Of a stretch of 54,390 bases of DNA, positions 17,906 to 26,515 are shown piece after piece. The notes under the pieces are model-generated. The model did no database searches. It was not told the origin of the DNA and worked only from the letters and a program-made list of their open reading frames with translations. Origin of the DNA: Candidatus Kuenenia stuttgartensis (GTDB lineage: Bacteria; Planctomycetota; Planctomycetia; Planctomycetales; Planctomycetaceae); the NCBI GenBank assembly GCA_945861465.1, contig CAMAVB010000016.1, positions 1 through 54,390 of the forward strand, written 5' to 3'. Each line of letters starts with the position of its first letter. The first letter of the stretch is position 1. A program made the position numbers and the translations under genes.

Positions 17906-19033
17906 TCACTCATCATCATCGTCTTCTTCGTTATCGTCGAAGACGCCGCGCTTGGCGCGTTCGATGCGGGCTCGAAGTTCGCCGGGGTTGTTGGATTTGT
18001 ACATCACGTCTTTTTCGTCGCAGATGCCGTTCTTCCAAAGGTTGAACAACGAATCGTCAAGCAGAATCATGCCGAACTTCCGTCCGGTCTGAATCGAGCT
18101 GTTGATACGAAATGTTTTACCTTCGCGGATCAGGTTCGCGATGGCCGGGGTCACGACCAGCTGTTCATAGGCAGCCACGAGTCCCTTGGGTTTACGCGGC
18201 AGGAGTGCCTGACTCAGGATGCCGATGATAGCGTTGGCCAACTGCGTACGAATCTGTTCCTGCTGGTTCGTCGGAAACACGTCGATGATGCGGTCAACTG
18301 TACCCTGAGCCCCGGTGGTGTGCAGTGTTCCAAACACGACGTGACCGGTTTCTGCCGCCGTAATGGCTGCGGAAATAGTTTCAAGGTCTCGCATTTCCCC
18401 CACCAGAATCACGTCCGGGTCCATTCGCAGAGCACGTCGCAGGGCTTCAGGAAAGCTCGGCACATCCACGCCGATTTCGCGTTGATTGATCGTCGAATGT
18501 TGATGTTCGTGATAATATTCAATCGGGTCTTCCAGCGTGATGATGTGGTGATCCATATTATGGTTCATCCAGTTGATCATCGACGCCAGACTGGTCGTCT
18601 TTCCGGAACCCGTGGGTCCCGTCACGAGAAACAATCCACGGGGACGCTGGATCAGGTCTTTGACGACTGACGGCAGGCCGAGTTGTTCGAAAGTCAGAAA
18701 CTCGTTCGGAATGCGCCGCAGCACCATGCCGATCATGCCGCGCTGTTTGAACACTGCCACACGGAATCGAGCCTTGTCGCCGAACGCAAATCCAAAGTCC
18801 GTCCCACCGCGTTCCTGAAGCTCCTGTTGATTGCGTTCCGGACAAATACTCTTCATCAGGTTCGTCGTGTCGTCGGCTGTCAGTGTGCGTGTTTCCAGAC
18901 GCACCAGGCGACCGCCCGAACGAACCACAGGAGGTTGCCCAACCGTAATATGCAGGTCGCTGACACGTTCCTTGACGACTGTCTCCAATAGTTTGTCAAT
19001 CTGAAAACTACGTCCGCCGGCTGGTGCTGACAT
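17906..19033 (-). CDS. pilT: PilT-type retraction ATPase (375 aa)
   Basis: A full-length PilT-family ATPase. The N-terminal PAS-like domain carries ASDLH-type motif VSDLHITVGQPPVVRSGG (about 20-37). The core has Walker A GPTGSGKTTS, Asp box ITLEDPIEYYHEH, Walker B VILVGEMRD with the PilT-specific D-L-E-T, and His box VVFGTLHTTGA. It lacks the zinc Cys loop of PilB, as PilT does. The C-terminus ends in an acidic run (D-D-N-E-E-D-D-D-D-E). PilT depolymerises pili during retraction. Its place between two assembly ATPases suggests the apparatus is a type IV pilus or hybrid, since ordinary type II secretion operons have no pilT. Confidence 0.93.
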   Translation of the reverse strand: MSAPAGGRSFQIDKLLETVVKERVSDLHITVGQPPVVRSGGRLVRLETRTLTADDTTNLMKSICPERNQQELQERGGTDFGFAFGDKARFRVAVFKQRGMIGMVLRRIPNEFLTFEQLGLPSVVKDLIQRPRGLFLVTGPTGSGKTTSLASMINWMNHNMDHHIITLEDPIEYYHEHQHSTINQREIGVDVPSFPEALRRALRMDPDVILVGEMRDLETISAAITAAETGHVVFGTLHTTGAQGTVDRIIDVFPTNQQEQIRTQLANAIIGILSQALLPRKPKGLVAAYEQLVVTPAIANLIREGKTFRINSSIQTGRKFGMILLDDSLFNLWKNGICDEKDVMYKSNNPGELRARIERAKRGVFDDNEEDDDDE

Positions 19034-19038
19034 GGGGT

Positions 19039-19103
19039 ACCCTGGATTTTGGATTGCGGATTTTGGATTGCGGATTGCGGATTTGAGACTTGAAATTCAG
19101 GTC
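19039..19103. repeat. GGATTGC/GGATTTG short tandem repeat
   Basis: The leader of the pilT-like gene contains a degenerate 7-8 bp tandem repeat, GGATTTTGGATTGCGGATT and following. It resembles the GATTTGA repeats at other junctions in this locus. Confidence 0.6.
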
Positions 19104-19112
19104 ATTCCACTC

Positions 19113-20804
19113 TTAGTGTCCGCCCTTTGATAACTTATAAACTTCTGCCAGGGACGTCATTCCCTGAAACGCTTTGTCTTTGGCGTCTTCTACAAGCGTC
19201 TTCATACCCAGCAGTCGAGCCTGACGCCGGATGTTCTGGGCGGGCTCGCTGTTGAACGCCATTTCACGCAGCGTGCTGTTCATGGTCATGAGTTCAAAGA
19301 CCGCGCGACGCCCCTTGTAGCCGGTATGCTTACAGTTGTTGCAGCCTTTGCCTCGACACCATTGGCCTTCGGACGCTTCGTCCGGAGAAATATTGAAAAC
19401 CTCTACTTCTTCCGGCGACGGCTGATACGGCTCTTTACATTTCGGGCAGACCACGCGAACCAGTCGCTGAGCCATCACGGCCATGAGAGAACACGCCACA
19501 AGGAAGGGCTGCACTCCCATGTCGATGAGTCGCGTAATGGACCCCGGTGCGTCGTTTGTGTGCAGAGTGCTGAATACCAGGTGCCCTGTCAGTGACGCCT
19601 GAATTGCCATTTCGCCAGTTTCAGTGTCTCGAATTTCTCCCACCAGAATCACGTTGGGTGCCTGTCGCAGCATGGCTTTAATAATGCGGGCAAAGTCCAG
19701 ACCGATGTTGTGCCGGACTTCCACCTGATTAATGCCGGGCAAATAGTATTCGACCGGGTCTTCAGCGGTAATAATTTTCCGGTCCGGGCGGTTGAGTTCC
19801 CCCAGCGCACTATAGAGCGTGGTCGTCTTGCCGGACCCCGTTGGTCCGGTACACAGAAAAATACCGTTAGGACGGCGAATAATATTCTGAAACGTGCGAT
19901 AATTATCATCGCTGAATCCCAGGTTGCGAATCCCGACCTTGATGTTGTCACGGTCCAGAATACGCATGACCACCGCCTGCCCGTGGTTGGTCGGTAAAAT
20001 CGAAACGCGAAGGTCAAATTCCTTGTTTCCGGCTCGGGTCTTGATTCGCCCGTCCTGCGGCCTCCGCTTTTCTGAAATGTCCATCCTTCCCATGATTTTG
20101 AATCGCGACACTAAGGCTCCCAGCAATCGTTTGGGAGGACTGTCGCGCTCCAGCAGGACGCCGTCGATGCGATAACGGATTCGGACGCGGTCTTCGAATG
20201 GCTCGATATGAATATCGCTTGCACGTTCTTTGACCGCTTCAGAAATGATCAGATTTGCCAGGCGAATAATGGGAGCGCTGTCGTCTTCATCGCCCTGCAT
20301 GGCGGCAGCAGCTTCGATGTCGGTGAAGTCGATCTGCGTTTCGGTAAATTCCGAAATCATCGAGTCCACGGATTCGGTCTCGGATTGACCGTAGTGGCGG
20401 TTAATGGCTGCCTGGATGGATTCCATCGGAGCCATCACGGGGCGAATTTCGCGGTTTAGAACAAAGCGGAGCTTGTCAATCACTTCGATGTTGTTTGGAT
20501 TATGCATCGCGATCACAACAGATTCGCCATCCGACTCGATGGGGATCACGATGTTCTCACGCGCCATCGATTCTGTGACCAGTTCGATGATGGCGTTCGG
20601 AATCTGGCGACCTTCGAGTTCAATGTATTCGTAACCGAATTCACGGGCCTGTGCCTGTCCGAGGTCTGCGGCCGAAATATAGCCCAGACGAATCAATGCG
20701 TCTTCAACCGGTATGCCGAGATTCGCCGCCATATTGCGGGATTCTTCAAGCTGCGATTCGCCGATTGTGCCGTCTTCAACAAACCGATTCAGCCAGTCAT
20801 TCAT
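19113..20804 (-). CDS. PilB/GspE-type assembly ATPase, second copy (563 aa)
   Basis: The first gene of the pilus/secretion locus. An N-terminal MshEN domain (about 10-150) is followed by the ATPase core: Walker A GPTGSGKTTT, ITAEDPVEYYL, Walker B ILVGEIRD and LVFSTLHTNDA. The Cys-zinc loop V-C-P-K-C ... G-C-N-N-C is present. TAGGAG lies about 9 bp before the ATG at 20804. It is a clear paralogue of the ATPase at 16056-17762, with the PilT-like gene between them. Together they give extension and retraction capacity. It may be the PilB partner of PilT, leaving the other ATPase for the pseudopilus, but that is inference. Confidence 0.93.
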   Translation of the reverse strand: MNDWLNRFVEDGTIGESQLEESRNMAANLGIPVEDALIRLGYISAADLGQAQAREFGYEYIELEGRQIPNAIIELVTESMARENIVIPIESDGESVVIAMHNPNNIEVIDKLRFVLNREIRPVMAPMESIQAAINRHYGQSETESVDSMISEFTETQIDFTDIEAAAAMQGDEDDSAPIIRLANLIISEAVKERASDIHIEPFEDRVRIRYRIDGVLLERDSPPKRLLGALVSRFKIMGRMDISEKRRPQDGRIKTRAGNKEFDLRVSILPTNHGQAVVMRILDRDNIKVGIRNLGFSDDNYRTFQNIIRRPNGIFLCTGPTGSGKTTTLYSALGELNRPDRKIITAEDPVEYYLPGINQVEVRHNIGLDFARIIKAMLRQAPNVILVGEIRDTETGEMAIQASLTGHLVFSTLHTNDAPGSITRLIDMGVQPFLVACSLMAVMAQRLVRVVCPKCKEPYQPSPEEVEVFNISPDEASEGQWCRGKGCNNCKHTGYKGRRAVFELMTMNSTLREMAFNSEPAQNIRRQARLLGMKTLVEDAKDKAFQGMTSLAEVYKLSKGGH

Positions 20805-21029
20805 GGCAGAACTCCTAAGCGACTGTGCTTCATTTCAGACAGGAAAAAGATTGGGATCTACAGGTCGTCCGGATGATGGGAGCCAGCTGACGGACGGCAA
20901 TGAAATCCTCCCGCAGGTTCAATGCAAGCAACAAATCCCCTGGAACCGAATTCTGCTCAGTTGTCAATCGCAACACAAGCGTCAAGATGCTAAGAACTTG
21001 TGTTCAGCAAGGGATTCATGTCGCCGCGT

Positions 21030-21136
21030 CACGGTCGAAAGGGCCAAGACACGGTCGAAAGGGCCAAGACACGGTCGAATGGGCCTCGACACAGTCGAAG
21101 TGCTGCGAGCCCGAAGCGTCAGCGAGGGACGCAATC
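21030..21136. repeat. 20-bp tandem repeat followed by planctomycete-type repeat tail
   Basis: Three consecutive 20-bp units start at 21030, 21050 and 21070 (CACGGTCGAAAGGGCCAAGA; the third has four changes), with a fourth partial unit at 21090. They run into CGAGCCCGAAGCGTCAGCG, a sequence I recognise as widespread in planctomycete genomes. There is no spacer variation, so this is not a CRISPR. The remaining gap 20805-21567 holds no gene. Confidence 0.8.
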
Positions 21137-21479
21137 CAAATCCTGCATGACGTTTAGGGTACGAATGGCTACACCTAATCCAGAAGCGAATCTGATGGTT
21201 GTCGTGGCTCGATCATATAACCCCAGACAACCCATACCACCGGCGCTCACAGTCGGTCGTTCCGTTTTGGCAAACTGTACTGATTATGACGAATTTCCCT
21301 AAGATTCCATTTTTCGCAATCCGATAACGAGGAAAGGCATCGGAGCGTTTCAGCTTCGGGGCTTGTTCTTTGGCAATTCACTTTGAAACCGTGATCGATT
21401 GCGATTTGGCAATCCGGCGAGATTGCGTGGATTGGATGTTGTCCAGTTTGGCTGGCAATGATTCATTTCAACGCGACTC

Positions 21480-21509
21480 TTGACAGTAAGTCCTGACAGA
21501 TCCTACAGT
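21480..21509 (+). promoter_or_regulatory. Putative sigma-70-type promoter for HU gene
   Basis: TTGACA at 21480-21485 and TACAGT at 21504-21509 are separated by 18 bp, about 60 bp ahead of the HU start. It is a pattern match only. Confidence 0.45.
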
Positions 21510-21567
21510 TGTAGCGACAACAGGTGACACCAGCTACGCAGGAACTTCCGCTTCGGAGGCACAGATC

Positions 21568-21957
21568 GTGACCAAGAAAGAGATCGTTAAAGCGATTTCG
21601 GATGAGTTAGGTTTAACGCAGCAGCGAACCAAGGAAATCGTGCAGAAGACCTTCGACGCCATTGTTGAAACTCTGGTTGAAGATCGTCGAATCGAACTGC
21701 GAAACTTTGGAGTCTTCGAAGTCAAAATGCGAGCCGCTCGCAAAGCACGTAACCCGCGAACCGGAGGTCAGGTCGAGGTACCGGCAAAATTTGTCGTCAC
21801 CTTCAAACCTGGCAAAGAGATGGAAGCAAAGGTTCGGGAGCTCGAAGAACGAGAGATAGCTCGAAGAATAGCGACATCCGGCAGTCAGCCGTATCGCGAA
21901 GGATCTTCGGGACTGCAGCGGCCTCCGGGGAACGAAGGTGGAAGTTCAGTCCGCTGA
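21568..21957 (+). CDS. HU/IHF family DNA-binding protein with C-terminal extension (129 aa)
   Basis: Residues 1-90 are a complete HU/IHF protein: [35 protein letters not shown] forms the dimerising helices, then [12 protein letters not shown], and the DNA-contacting arm [31 protein letters not shown], with the intercalating Pro in the R-N-P-R-T-G motif. About 39 further residues follow, partly charged helix and partly a Gly/Ser/Pro-rich tail with no recognised domain. GTG at 21568 is the start, with GGAGG eight bases upstream. It bends and packages DNA in the nucleoid. It stands alone with its own likely promoter. Confidence 0.95.
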   Translation: MTKKEIVKAISDELGLTQQRTKEIVQKTFDAIVETLVEDRRIELRNFGVFEVKMRAARKARNPRTGGQVEVPAKFVVTFKPGKEMEAKVRELEEREIARRIATSGSQPYREGSSGLQRPPGNEGGSSVR

Positions 21958-22145
21958 ACCGCTTGACCTGGGCTCGATGGTGATCAAGTATCACTGCATC
22001 GCAATGGATCATGGTTTCTGAGTGAATTGGCTTGTGGGGTCCGTAATTTGCGGACGCCATGATTCAGAATTCATCTGATTCCAATTGCTGTGGCATCCGT
22101 GAAGAGTGAACTTCATGGAAAACGGGTCCAGGGAAGGACGTTGCG

Positions 22146-22370
22146 ATGAAGCTTCGATTACGACTGATGGTAGGACTGTTGCTGGCATCTTCTGTGCTGT
22201 CGGTCGGGTGTGCTATGCCGATCTGGAGCCCGAATCAGGATGTGCGAGCCCGGCAGTTGATCTTTTCATCGGAAAGTCTGCGACACATCCCGGAAATCTG
22301 GGAACGAATTTGGTTCCTTGACCTGCCAGACTTCGAAACACCCTATCGCGTCCATGGCGGCGTGATCTGA
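22146..22370 (+). CDS. Small lipoprotein (74 aa)
   Basis: A lipoprotein signal peptide with a hydrophobic core (MVGLLLASSVLS) and lipobox S-V-G-C, giving an N-terminal lipidated Cys at residue 22 and a mature peptide of about 53 residues. GGAAGGA lies about 9 bp before the ATG. The mature part has no known domain; it contains R-H-I-P-E-I-W-E-R-I-W-F, a Trp-rich helix. It ends 2 bp before the stop of the convergent epimerase gene. Function unknown; presumably anchored in a membrane facing the periplasm. Confidence 0.75.
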   Translation: MKLRLRLMVGLLLASSVLSVGCAMPIWSPNQDVRARQLIFSSESLRHIPEIWERIWFLDLPDFETPYRVHGGVI

Positions 22371-22372
22371 CG

Positions 22373-23335
22373 TCATTCAGCGGTCAGCACTTCGATCTCA
22401 ATCCGGCCCGTCCAGGTTTCGCCTGGCGTGAGGACCTGTAAACCAGCGTCGATGCCCTGCTGCTGAAGATTGATTGCATTGGTCACGCACGTATAAGGTT
22501 CAAGGCAAACGGCTTCCGCCCATGGCGGGGTGAACGCCACAATTTCACGAAACCCTGCGGAAAATCTTTGTTCCACTTTGAGTTTCGCGGCCGGGTCAGT
22601 GATGCGACAAATCACTTCGCCGTTGTTTGCGGCAACTTCGGTGTAGATATCGTCCAGTTTGAGTCCGCCAAATGCAGGACCCGACGACAGGTCCGACCCG
22701 ACTCGTGCCGACTGGATTTTTCCGGACGGCAGGCAATCCTGCAGGACCCAGGTCCGCGAAGTTGGTGCATAGATTGTACACTGCCCCGCTGACGAGGAAC
22801 GACTCAGCGGTAACCTGAAATAGGCATGGGTTCCGAAGCCCCAGGGAAGCGGTTGATCTGACGGATTGCGAATGGCAATCAACGACTGCAGACAGGAACC
22901 GTGCAGTGCATAGGTAAGTTCAATCTCGGCATCGGCAGGCCACAGCGCCAGCCGTTCCGGCGCGTCCAGGCTGGTTCTGAAAACAGCCGTCACTGACGAA
23001 TCGGACTGCGACACAATTCTCCATGGACGATCCATGCAAAAGCCATGAATCGCGTTGCCAGCCTTATCAAACGGAACCTGATCCGGAGTCAGTTGATAAT
23101 CCCGACCGGACCATGAATAGCGTCCGCCTGCGATACGGTTCGGGTAAGGAAACAGCAATGGAATTCCGCTCCGACTTGCTGGTTGCCCACCGGCCTCAAA
23201 GCCATCCGCCGCCGACAGGACGTCTGCTCTGGCCCCGGATTCTGTCACTGCTGTGAAAGAAAAACAATTGAAACCCAGATCGACAGCAATTCTCGCACGA
23301 CAACCCTGTTTGTTGCTGATTTCGATGATCTTCAT
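22373..23335 (-). CDS. Aldose 1-epimerase family protein (320 aa)
   Basis: A galactose mutarotase-like protein that would interconvert alpha and beta anomers of free or linked hexoses. Visible family features are the N-terminal strand with SRSGIPLLFPYPNRIAGGRY (the F-P-x-x-N-R-I motif that lines the sugar pocket), NAIHGF with the conserved His, the second His in WGFGTHAYFRLP, and the catalytic-type Glu in CLEPYTCVTNAI. Length is normal. No sugar-metabolism neighbour helps fix the substrate; the convergent upstream gene is the small lipoprotein. Confidence 0.9.
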   Translation of the reverse strand: MKIIEISNKQGCRARIAVDLGFNCFSFTAVTESGARADVLSAADGFEAGGQPASRSGIPLLFPYPNRIAGGRYSWSGRDYQLTPDQVPFDKAGNAIHGFCMDRPWRIVSQSDSSVTAVFRTSLDAPERLALWPADAEIELTYALHGSCLQSLIAIRNPSDQPLPWGFGTHAYFRLPLSRSSSAGQCTIYAPTSRTWVLQDCLPSGKIQSARVGSDLSSGPAFGGLKLDDIYTEVAANNGEVICRITDPAAKLKVEQRFSAGFREIVAFTPPWAEAVCLEPYTCVTNAINLQQQGIDAGLQVLTPGETWTGRIEIEVLTAE

Positions 23336-23421
23336 TGCGTATTACAATCGTTTTGAATTTGCGCAGGACAAGAAGTCCCGGACGGTGTGAGCACTGGTGC
23401 ATAAGTAAGTTGGCACAAATC

Positions 23422-23486
23422 GTTTAACGGCGAGGCGTAGGCGAATCCAGCGTGCTTCCGCCTACGCCTACGGCTCGCCGTTAAAC
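23422..23486. repeat. GTTTAAC-bounded palindrome, copy 1
   Basis: Hairpin element beginning CGTTTAACGGCGAGGCGTAG and ending CTACGGCTCGCCGTTAAAC, with a short asymmetric loop. The same family occurs at 45488-45557 and 52080-52147. Confidence 0.85.
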
Positions 23487-23573
23487 TAAAAAACTTCTGC
23501 ACCAATGCTTATTTCGGATTCAATCGACTTTCCAATCTTCGCGCGGGCTTCGCCACCGCGTCTGGTGCGAACT

Positions 23574-23611
23574 GACGGAGCGGCTCGCCTACGTAGGTCC
23601 GCCGCTCCGTC
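23574..23611. repeat. Short inverted repeat GACGGAGCGG
   Basis: GACGGAGCGG pairs with CCGCTCCGTC around CTCGCCTACGTAGGTCCG. It lies in the 558-bp gap 23336-23893, which also holds the GTTTAAC palindrome and no convincing gene. Confidence 0.55.
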
Positions 23612-23893
23612 GGCGGATATCTCGCGCTGTGCGATAATCTTCTCACGAAAATAAAACTCCTGACTTTTGCGGAGCAGCGTTCTGGCTGCGGATGGTACGG
23701 ATGAGTCACAATGTGCTAATCTGGGGAATCCGCGGTTAAGATCTTTTTTCTGGTCTTCTTCGGGTTGTAGACGAAGCGCGCAACAAGTACTTCCGTGTGT
23801 TGCACAGCATGAAATTCGATTGGCGAACGTAATCCCGCCACCGCATTGTAATGGAATTCCGTCCTTGCCACAGCAAACAGAAAGCCCCGCGTC

Positions 23894-24142
23894 ATGAAAC
23901 GAGTCGATTTCATCAGTCCTGCGGCCCGCCTTGAAGACGCTCTGAAACAACTGGAAGCCGCATGGATCGAAACGAGAGAGCAATGGGATGATTCCATCAG
24001 CCAGAAAGTGGAAGGCGAATTTCTGCTGCCGATTCATGCCCAGGTGCGTACGATGATGGACGCCGTGAGCAAAATGTCTGTCAAGATGCGCAAGGCAGAA
24101 CAGGATTGCCTTCACCCGCGCGAACGAAACGTGACGTTGTAG
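23894..24142 (+). CDS. Small conserved-looking protein of unknown function (82 aa)
   Basis: Not recognised. The protein is mostly predicted amphipathic helix: PAARLEDALKQLEAAWIETREQWDD, then a stretch FLLPIHAQVRTMMDAVSKMSVKMRKAEQDC. Codon use with regular third-position bias and the helical composition favour a real gene over chance. It looks cytosolic, with no signal peptide. Its TAG stop (24140-24142) lies in the left arm of the palindrome at 24139-24215. It is convergent with the RNase D gene. Confidence 0.6.
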   Translation: MKRVDFISPAARLEDALKQLEAAWIETREQWDDSISQKVEGEFLLPIHAQVRTMMDAVSKMSVKMRKAEQDCLHPRERNVTL

Positions 24143-24215
24143 GCCGGACCAGGCGAAGCGCCGTTCCGGCATGTCGCCCAATTGCCGGAACTGCGCTCCG
24201 CTTGGTCCGGCCTAC
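24139..24215. repeat. GTAGGCCGGACCA palindrome between convergent genes
   Basis: GTAGGCCGGACCAGGCGAAG pairs imperfectly with CGCTTGGTCCGGCCTAC; inner arms GTTCCGG and CCGGAAC also pair. It separates the 82-residue gene from the RNase D gene and may serve as a two-way terminator, although no T-run follows. Confidence 0.75.
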
Positions 24216-24247
24216 CACTACTGGTTCCTGCCCCCTTTTCCAAGTCG

Positions 24248-25429
24248 CTATTCCTGTGCTTCAAAGATCAGTGGCGTCGATGAATTCGGAGGGGCGACTC
24301 GGAAGCGGACACGCCCATCCAGCACGTCGCGCAACAATTCACCGAACACTTCACCACGCCACCCGTCCAGCAGACGTGGAGGTCCGGTCTTTTCGCCGCT
24401 GCGGACAGCCCGCACAAGTTCGGTCAGGTCACGGTTCGTGCCAACCAGCGACTGCGCGATATCCAGTTCGGCACAGACATTTCCCAGTGCCAGACCCAAC
24501 AGCCGCGAAATGACCTGTTCATCGGACGAGAACTCATCACGTGACCGCAGTCGGGGCGGCAGCTGTTCATCGGGAACAGAACACGCTTCCTCAATCACAA
24601 CGATGATATCGTCCAGACGCTTCCTGTATTCCGGACGATTCAGATCGCGCGTGGCCAACGCCTGCTGCACAGTCTTTGGACGGCGCTTGGCTAAATCAAT
24701 CAACAGGTCATCGCGCAGAATCCTCCGCGGCGGTCGATTGCGATGGGCCGCTTCTTCCTCGCGCCATTTTGCGATTCGTTGAGCTACCAGCAGATCGCGT
24801 CGCGGCAGTTTGTGAATGCCTGAGACACGTTCCCAGGGCGGCGTTTTTTCCTCTTCAAAAATGTCCTGGCACATGCGATCGAATTCCGCATGTGCCCACT
24901 GCAGACGGCCACAGGATTCCAGTGACTTGCTTTGACGTTCCCAGATCTCCGGCAGGAACGCGGCGTCTTCCAGAGCATAATGAATCTGTTCGGGCGACAG
25001 CGGACGACGCAGCCAATCAGTTCGCGTCTGACTACTGGCCACTCGCCTTCCGAGGACTCGTTCCACGATCGCGGAGTACGACATCGGATAGCTGCGACCG
25101 CGTAAGCCTTCTGCAATCTGAATATCAATGAGTTTCTGTGGAATCCGTCCGCACATCTGGACACAGAATTTTATCTCCGCCTGCCCACCATGCACGATCA
25201 CGGTCGTCGTGTCGTCGGCCATAATATCCCACCATGACGTCAATATCGCGACCGCCAGTGGATCCACAGCCACACAGCGTTCGGGCGTCGCAAACTGCAG
25301 CAGTCCGAGTTCAGGCCGATAAGAAATATCCGAAACGAATTCCGAATCGAACGCGACAATTCCGCACTGCCGAATGTGTTCGCACAGTTCCAGGAAGTCT
25401 TCGTGATAAGTCAGGATTTTTGTTTCCAT
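24248..25429 (-). CDS. rnd: Ribonuclease D-like 3'-5' exonuclease (393 aa)
   Basis: An N-terminal DEDDy exonuclease domain (about 1-190) and HRDC-type helices (about 200-390), as in RNase D, which trims the 3' ends of tRNA precursors. Motif I is FDSEFV with D28 and E30; motif III is HYALEDAAFL with Y151 and D155. Remembered E. coli RNase D numbering puts catalytic residues at D28, E30, D85, Y151 and D155, and here residue 85 is Glu (HGGQAEIKF), a conservative replacement of a metal ligand. It starts 6 bp after the glycosyltransferase stop and is probably co-transcribed with it. The first Met is followed by ETKILTYHEDF, which is normal for the family. Confidence 0.9.
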   Translation of the reverse strand: METKILTYHEDFLELCEHIRQCGIVAFDSEFVSDISYRPELGLLQFATPERCVAVDPLAVAILTSWWDIMADDTTTVIVHGGQAEIKFCVQMCGRIPQKLIDIQIAEGLRGRSYPMSYSAIVERVLGRRVASSQTRTDWLRRPLSPEQIHYALEDAAFLPEIWERQSKSLESCGRLQWAHAEFDRMCQDIFEEEKTPPWERVSGIHKLPRRDLLVAQRIAKWREEEAAHRNRPPRRILRDDLLIDLAKRRPKTVQQALATRDLNRPEYRKRLDDIIVVIEEACSVPDEQLPPRLRSRDEFSSDEQVISRLLGLALGNVCAELDIAQSLVGTNRDLTELVRAVRSGEKTGPPRLLDGWRGEVFGELLRDVLDGRVRFRVAPPNSSTPLIFEAQE

Positions 25430-25435
25430 CGCAAA

Positions 25436-26269
25436 TTAATCCGCAATCCCGAACCGAATGATGCACCACAATGCCTGGAAACCGTCTCGCCAACCGATCT
25501 TCTTGCCCTCCGCGTAGGTTCGTCCGGCATAGCTGACCGACGTTTCAAACACACGCAAACCCCGCCGAGCGATCCTGGCTGTGATTTCAGGCTCAAAGCC
25601 GAATCGATTCTGGACCAGCTTCGGAGTGATGTCATCAATCACGCTGCGGCGGAACACCTTGTAGCAGGTCTCCATGTCGGACAAGTTCAGATTCGTGAAG
25701 CAGTTCGACAGCGTCGTCAGGAAACGGTTGCCCAGATAGTGCCAGAAATACAAAACGCGACGCCCCCGGTAGCCCAGAAAACGACTTCCAAAGACGACGT
25801 CCGCCTTGCCTTCGACAATCGGCTGCAGCAAACGCGGGTACTCGGAGGGATTGTATTCCAGATCGGCATCCTGAATGATCACAATATCGCCATCGACATG
25901 AGCAAACCCCGTCTTCAGCGCGGCACCCTTGCCTTTGTTGACGTCGTGAAAAAAGATGCGAATGCGATTGAAGTCGTCGTGACTGCCCTCGGCTTCAAGG
26001 GCCTTGAGGACTTCTCGAGAACGATCTTTGCTGCAGTCGTCGATCAGGATGAGTTCCTTTCGAATGGGAACTTCACGCACACGGTCAATGAGCTGTCGCA
26101 GCGTCTTCTCTTCATTGTACACCGGGATGACGACCGACAGCCGCAACTCCGGCGGGATAACGTAAAACCCCAGTTGCTGGCACGCGGATTCTCCGAGTGT
26201 GCTCTTTTGAAGGGCGTACCATTCCGGTGACCACGGTCGAGGAGTTTGAGGTGTTTCAGCGGCTGTCAT
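25436..26269 (-). CDS. Family 2 glycosyltransferase, dolichol-phosphate mannosyltransferase-like (277 aa)
   Basis: A GT-A fold glycosyltransferase: [20 protein letters not shown] opens the nucleotide-binding half, [17 protein letters not shown] follows, and [17 protein letters not shown] carries the D-A-D metal-binding motif. FGSRFLG and [13 protein letters not shown] are typical of the DPM1/GtrB-like group that moves a sugar from a nucleotide to a polyprenyl phosphate. No C-terminal membrane helices are present, so it resembles the soluble DPM1 form. It precedes the RNase D gene by 6 bp. An extra 50-residue N-terminus before the fold is Pro-rich and unassigned. Confidence 0.92.
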   Translation of the reverse strand: MTAAETPQTPRPWSPEWYALQKSTLGESACQQLGFYVIPPELRLSVVIPVYNEEKTLRQLIDRVREVPIRKELILIDDCSKDRSREVLKALEAEGSHDDFNRIRIFFHDVNKGKGAALKTGFAHVDGDIVIIQDADLEYNPSEYPRLLQPIVEGKADVVFGSRFLGYRGRRVLYFWHYLGNRFLTTLSNCFTNLNLSDMETCYKVFRRSVIDDITPKLVQNRFGFEPEITARIARRGLRVFETSVSYAGRTYAEGKKIGWRDGFQALWCIIRFGIAD

Positions 26270-26351
26270 TGGAACAAAGTTTCTCGTCGTTCGCTGTCTG
26301 CCTCACGTGGTCGAAGAGGATGGCGCTGCGGATTACGATCCAAGGCTCGTA

Positions 26352-26475
26352 AGGCGAGCGGCAGGATAGAACTTACCATTCGCAATTTGTACGACGGACT
26401 TCCAGTCCGTCGAGTAGCACCATGCGACGGACTGGAAGTCCGTCGTACCGGTAAATTCATTTCTGCCGCTCGCCT
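26352..26475. repeat. 124-bp palindromic element (MITE-like), copy 1
   Basis: Ends are perfect 13-bp inverted repeats, AGGCGAGCGGCAG and CTGCCGCTCGCCT. Inside lie two hairpin arms built on ACGGACTTCCAGTCCGT and its complement. A second copy at 49589-49712 in the same orientation differs at only two positions by eye. It has no coding capacity. Confidence 0.92.
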
Positions 26476-26515
26476 AAAAGTCTCGTTTCTGGCCGCGCGG
26501 ATTGTAATGCATCAT

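Noticed and set aside
21030-21100. Possible CRISPR-like array of 20-bp units
   Set aside because: Units are contiguous with no unique spacers, and no cas gene is nearby; it is an ordinary tandem repeat.
23486-24181. 231-codon minus-strand frame across the small gene and palindrome
   Set aside because: It runs through palindromic repeats and antisense to the better supported 82-residue gene.
26352-26475. Possibility that the 124-bp element is a structured RNA or riboswitch
   Set aside because: The second copy sits between unrelated convergent genes, so a cis-regulatory role is unlikely; perfect terminal inverted repeats fit a mobile element.
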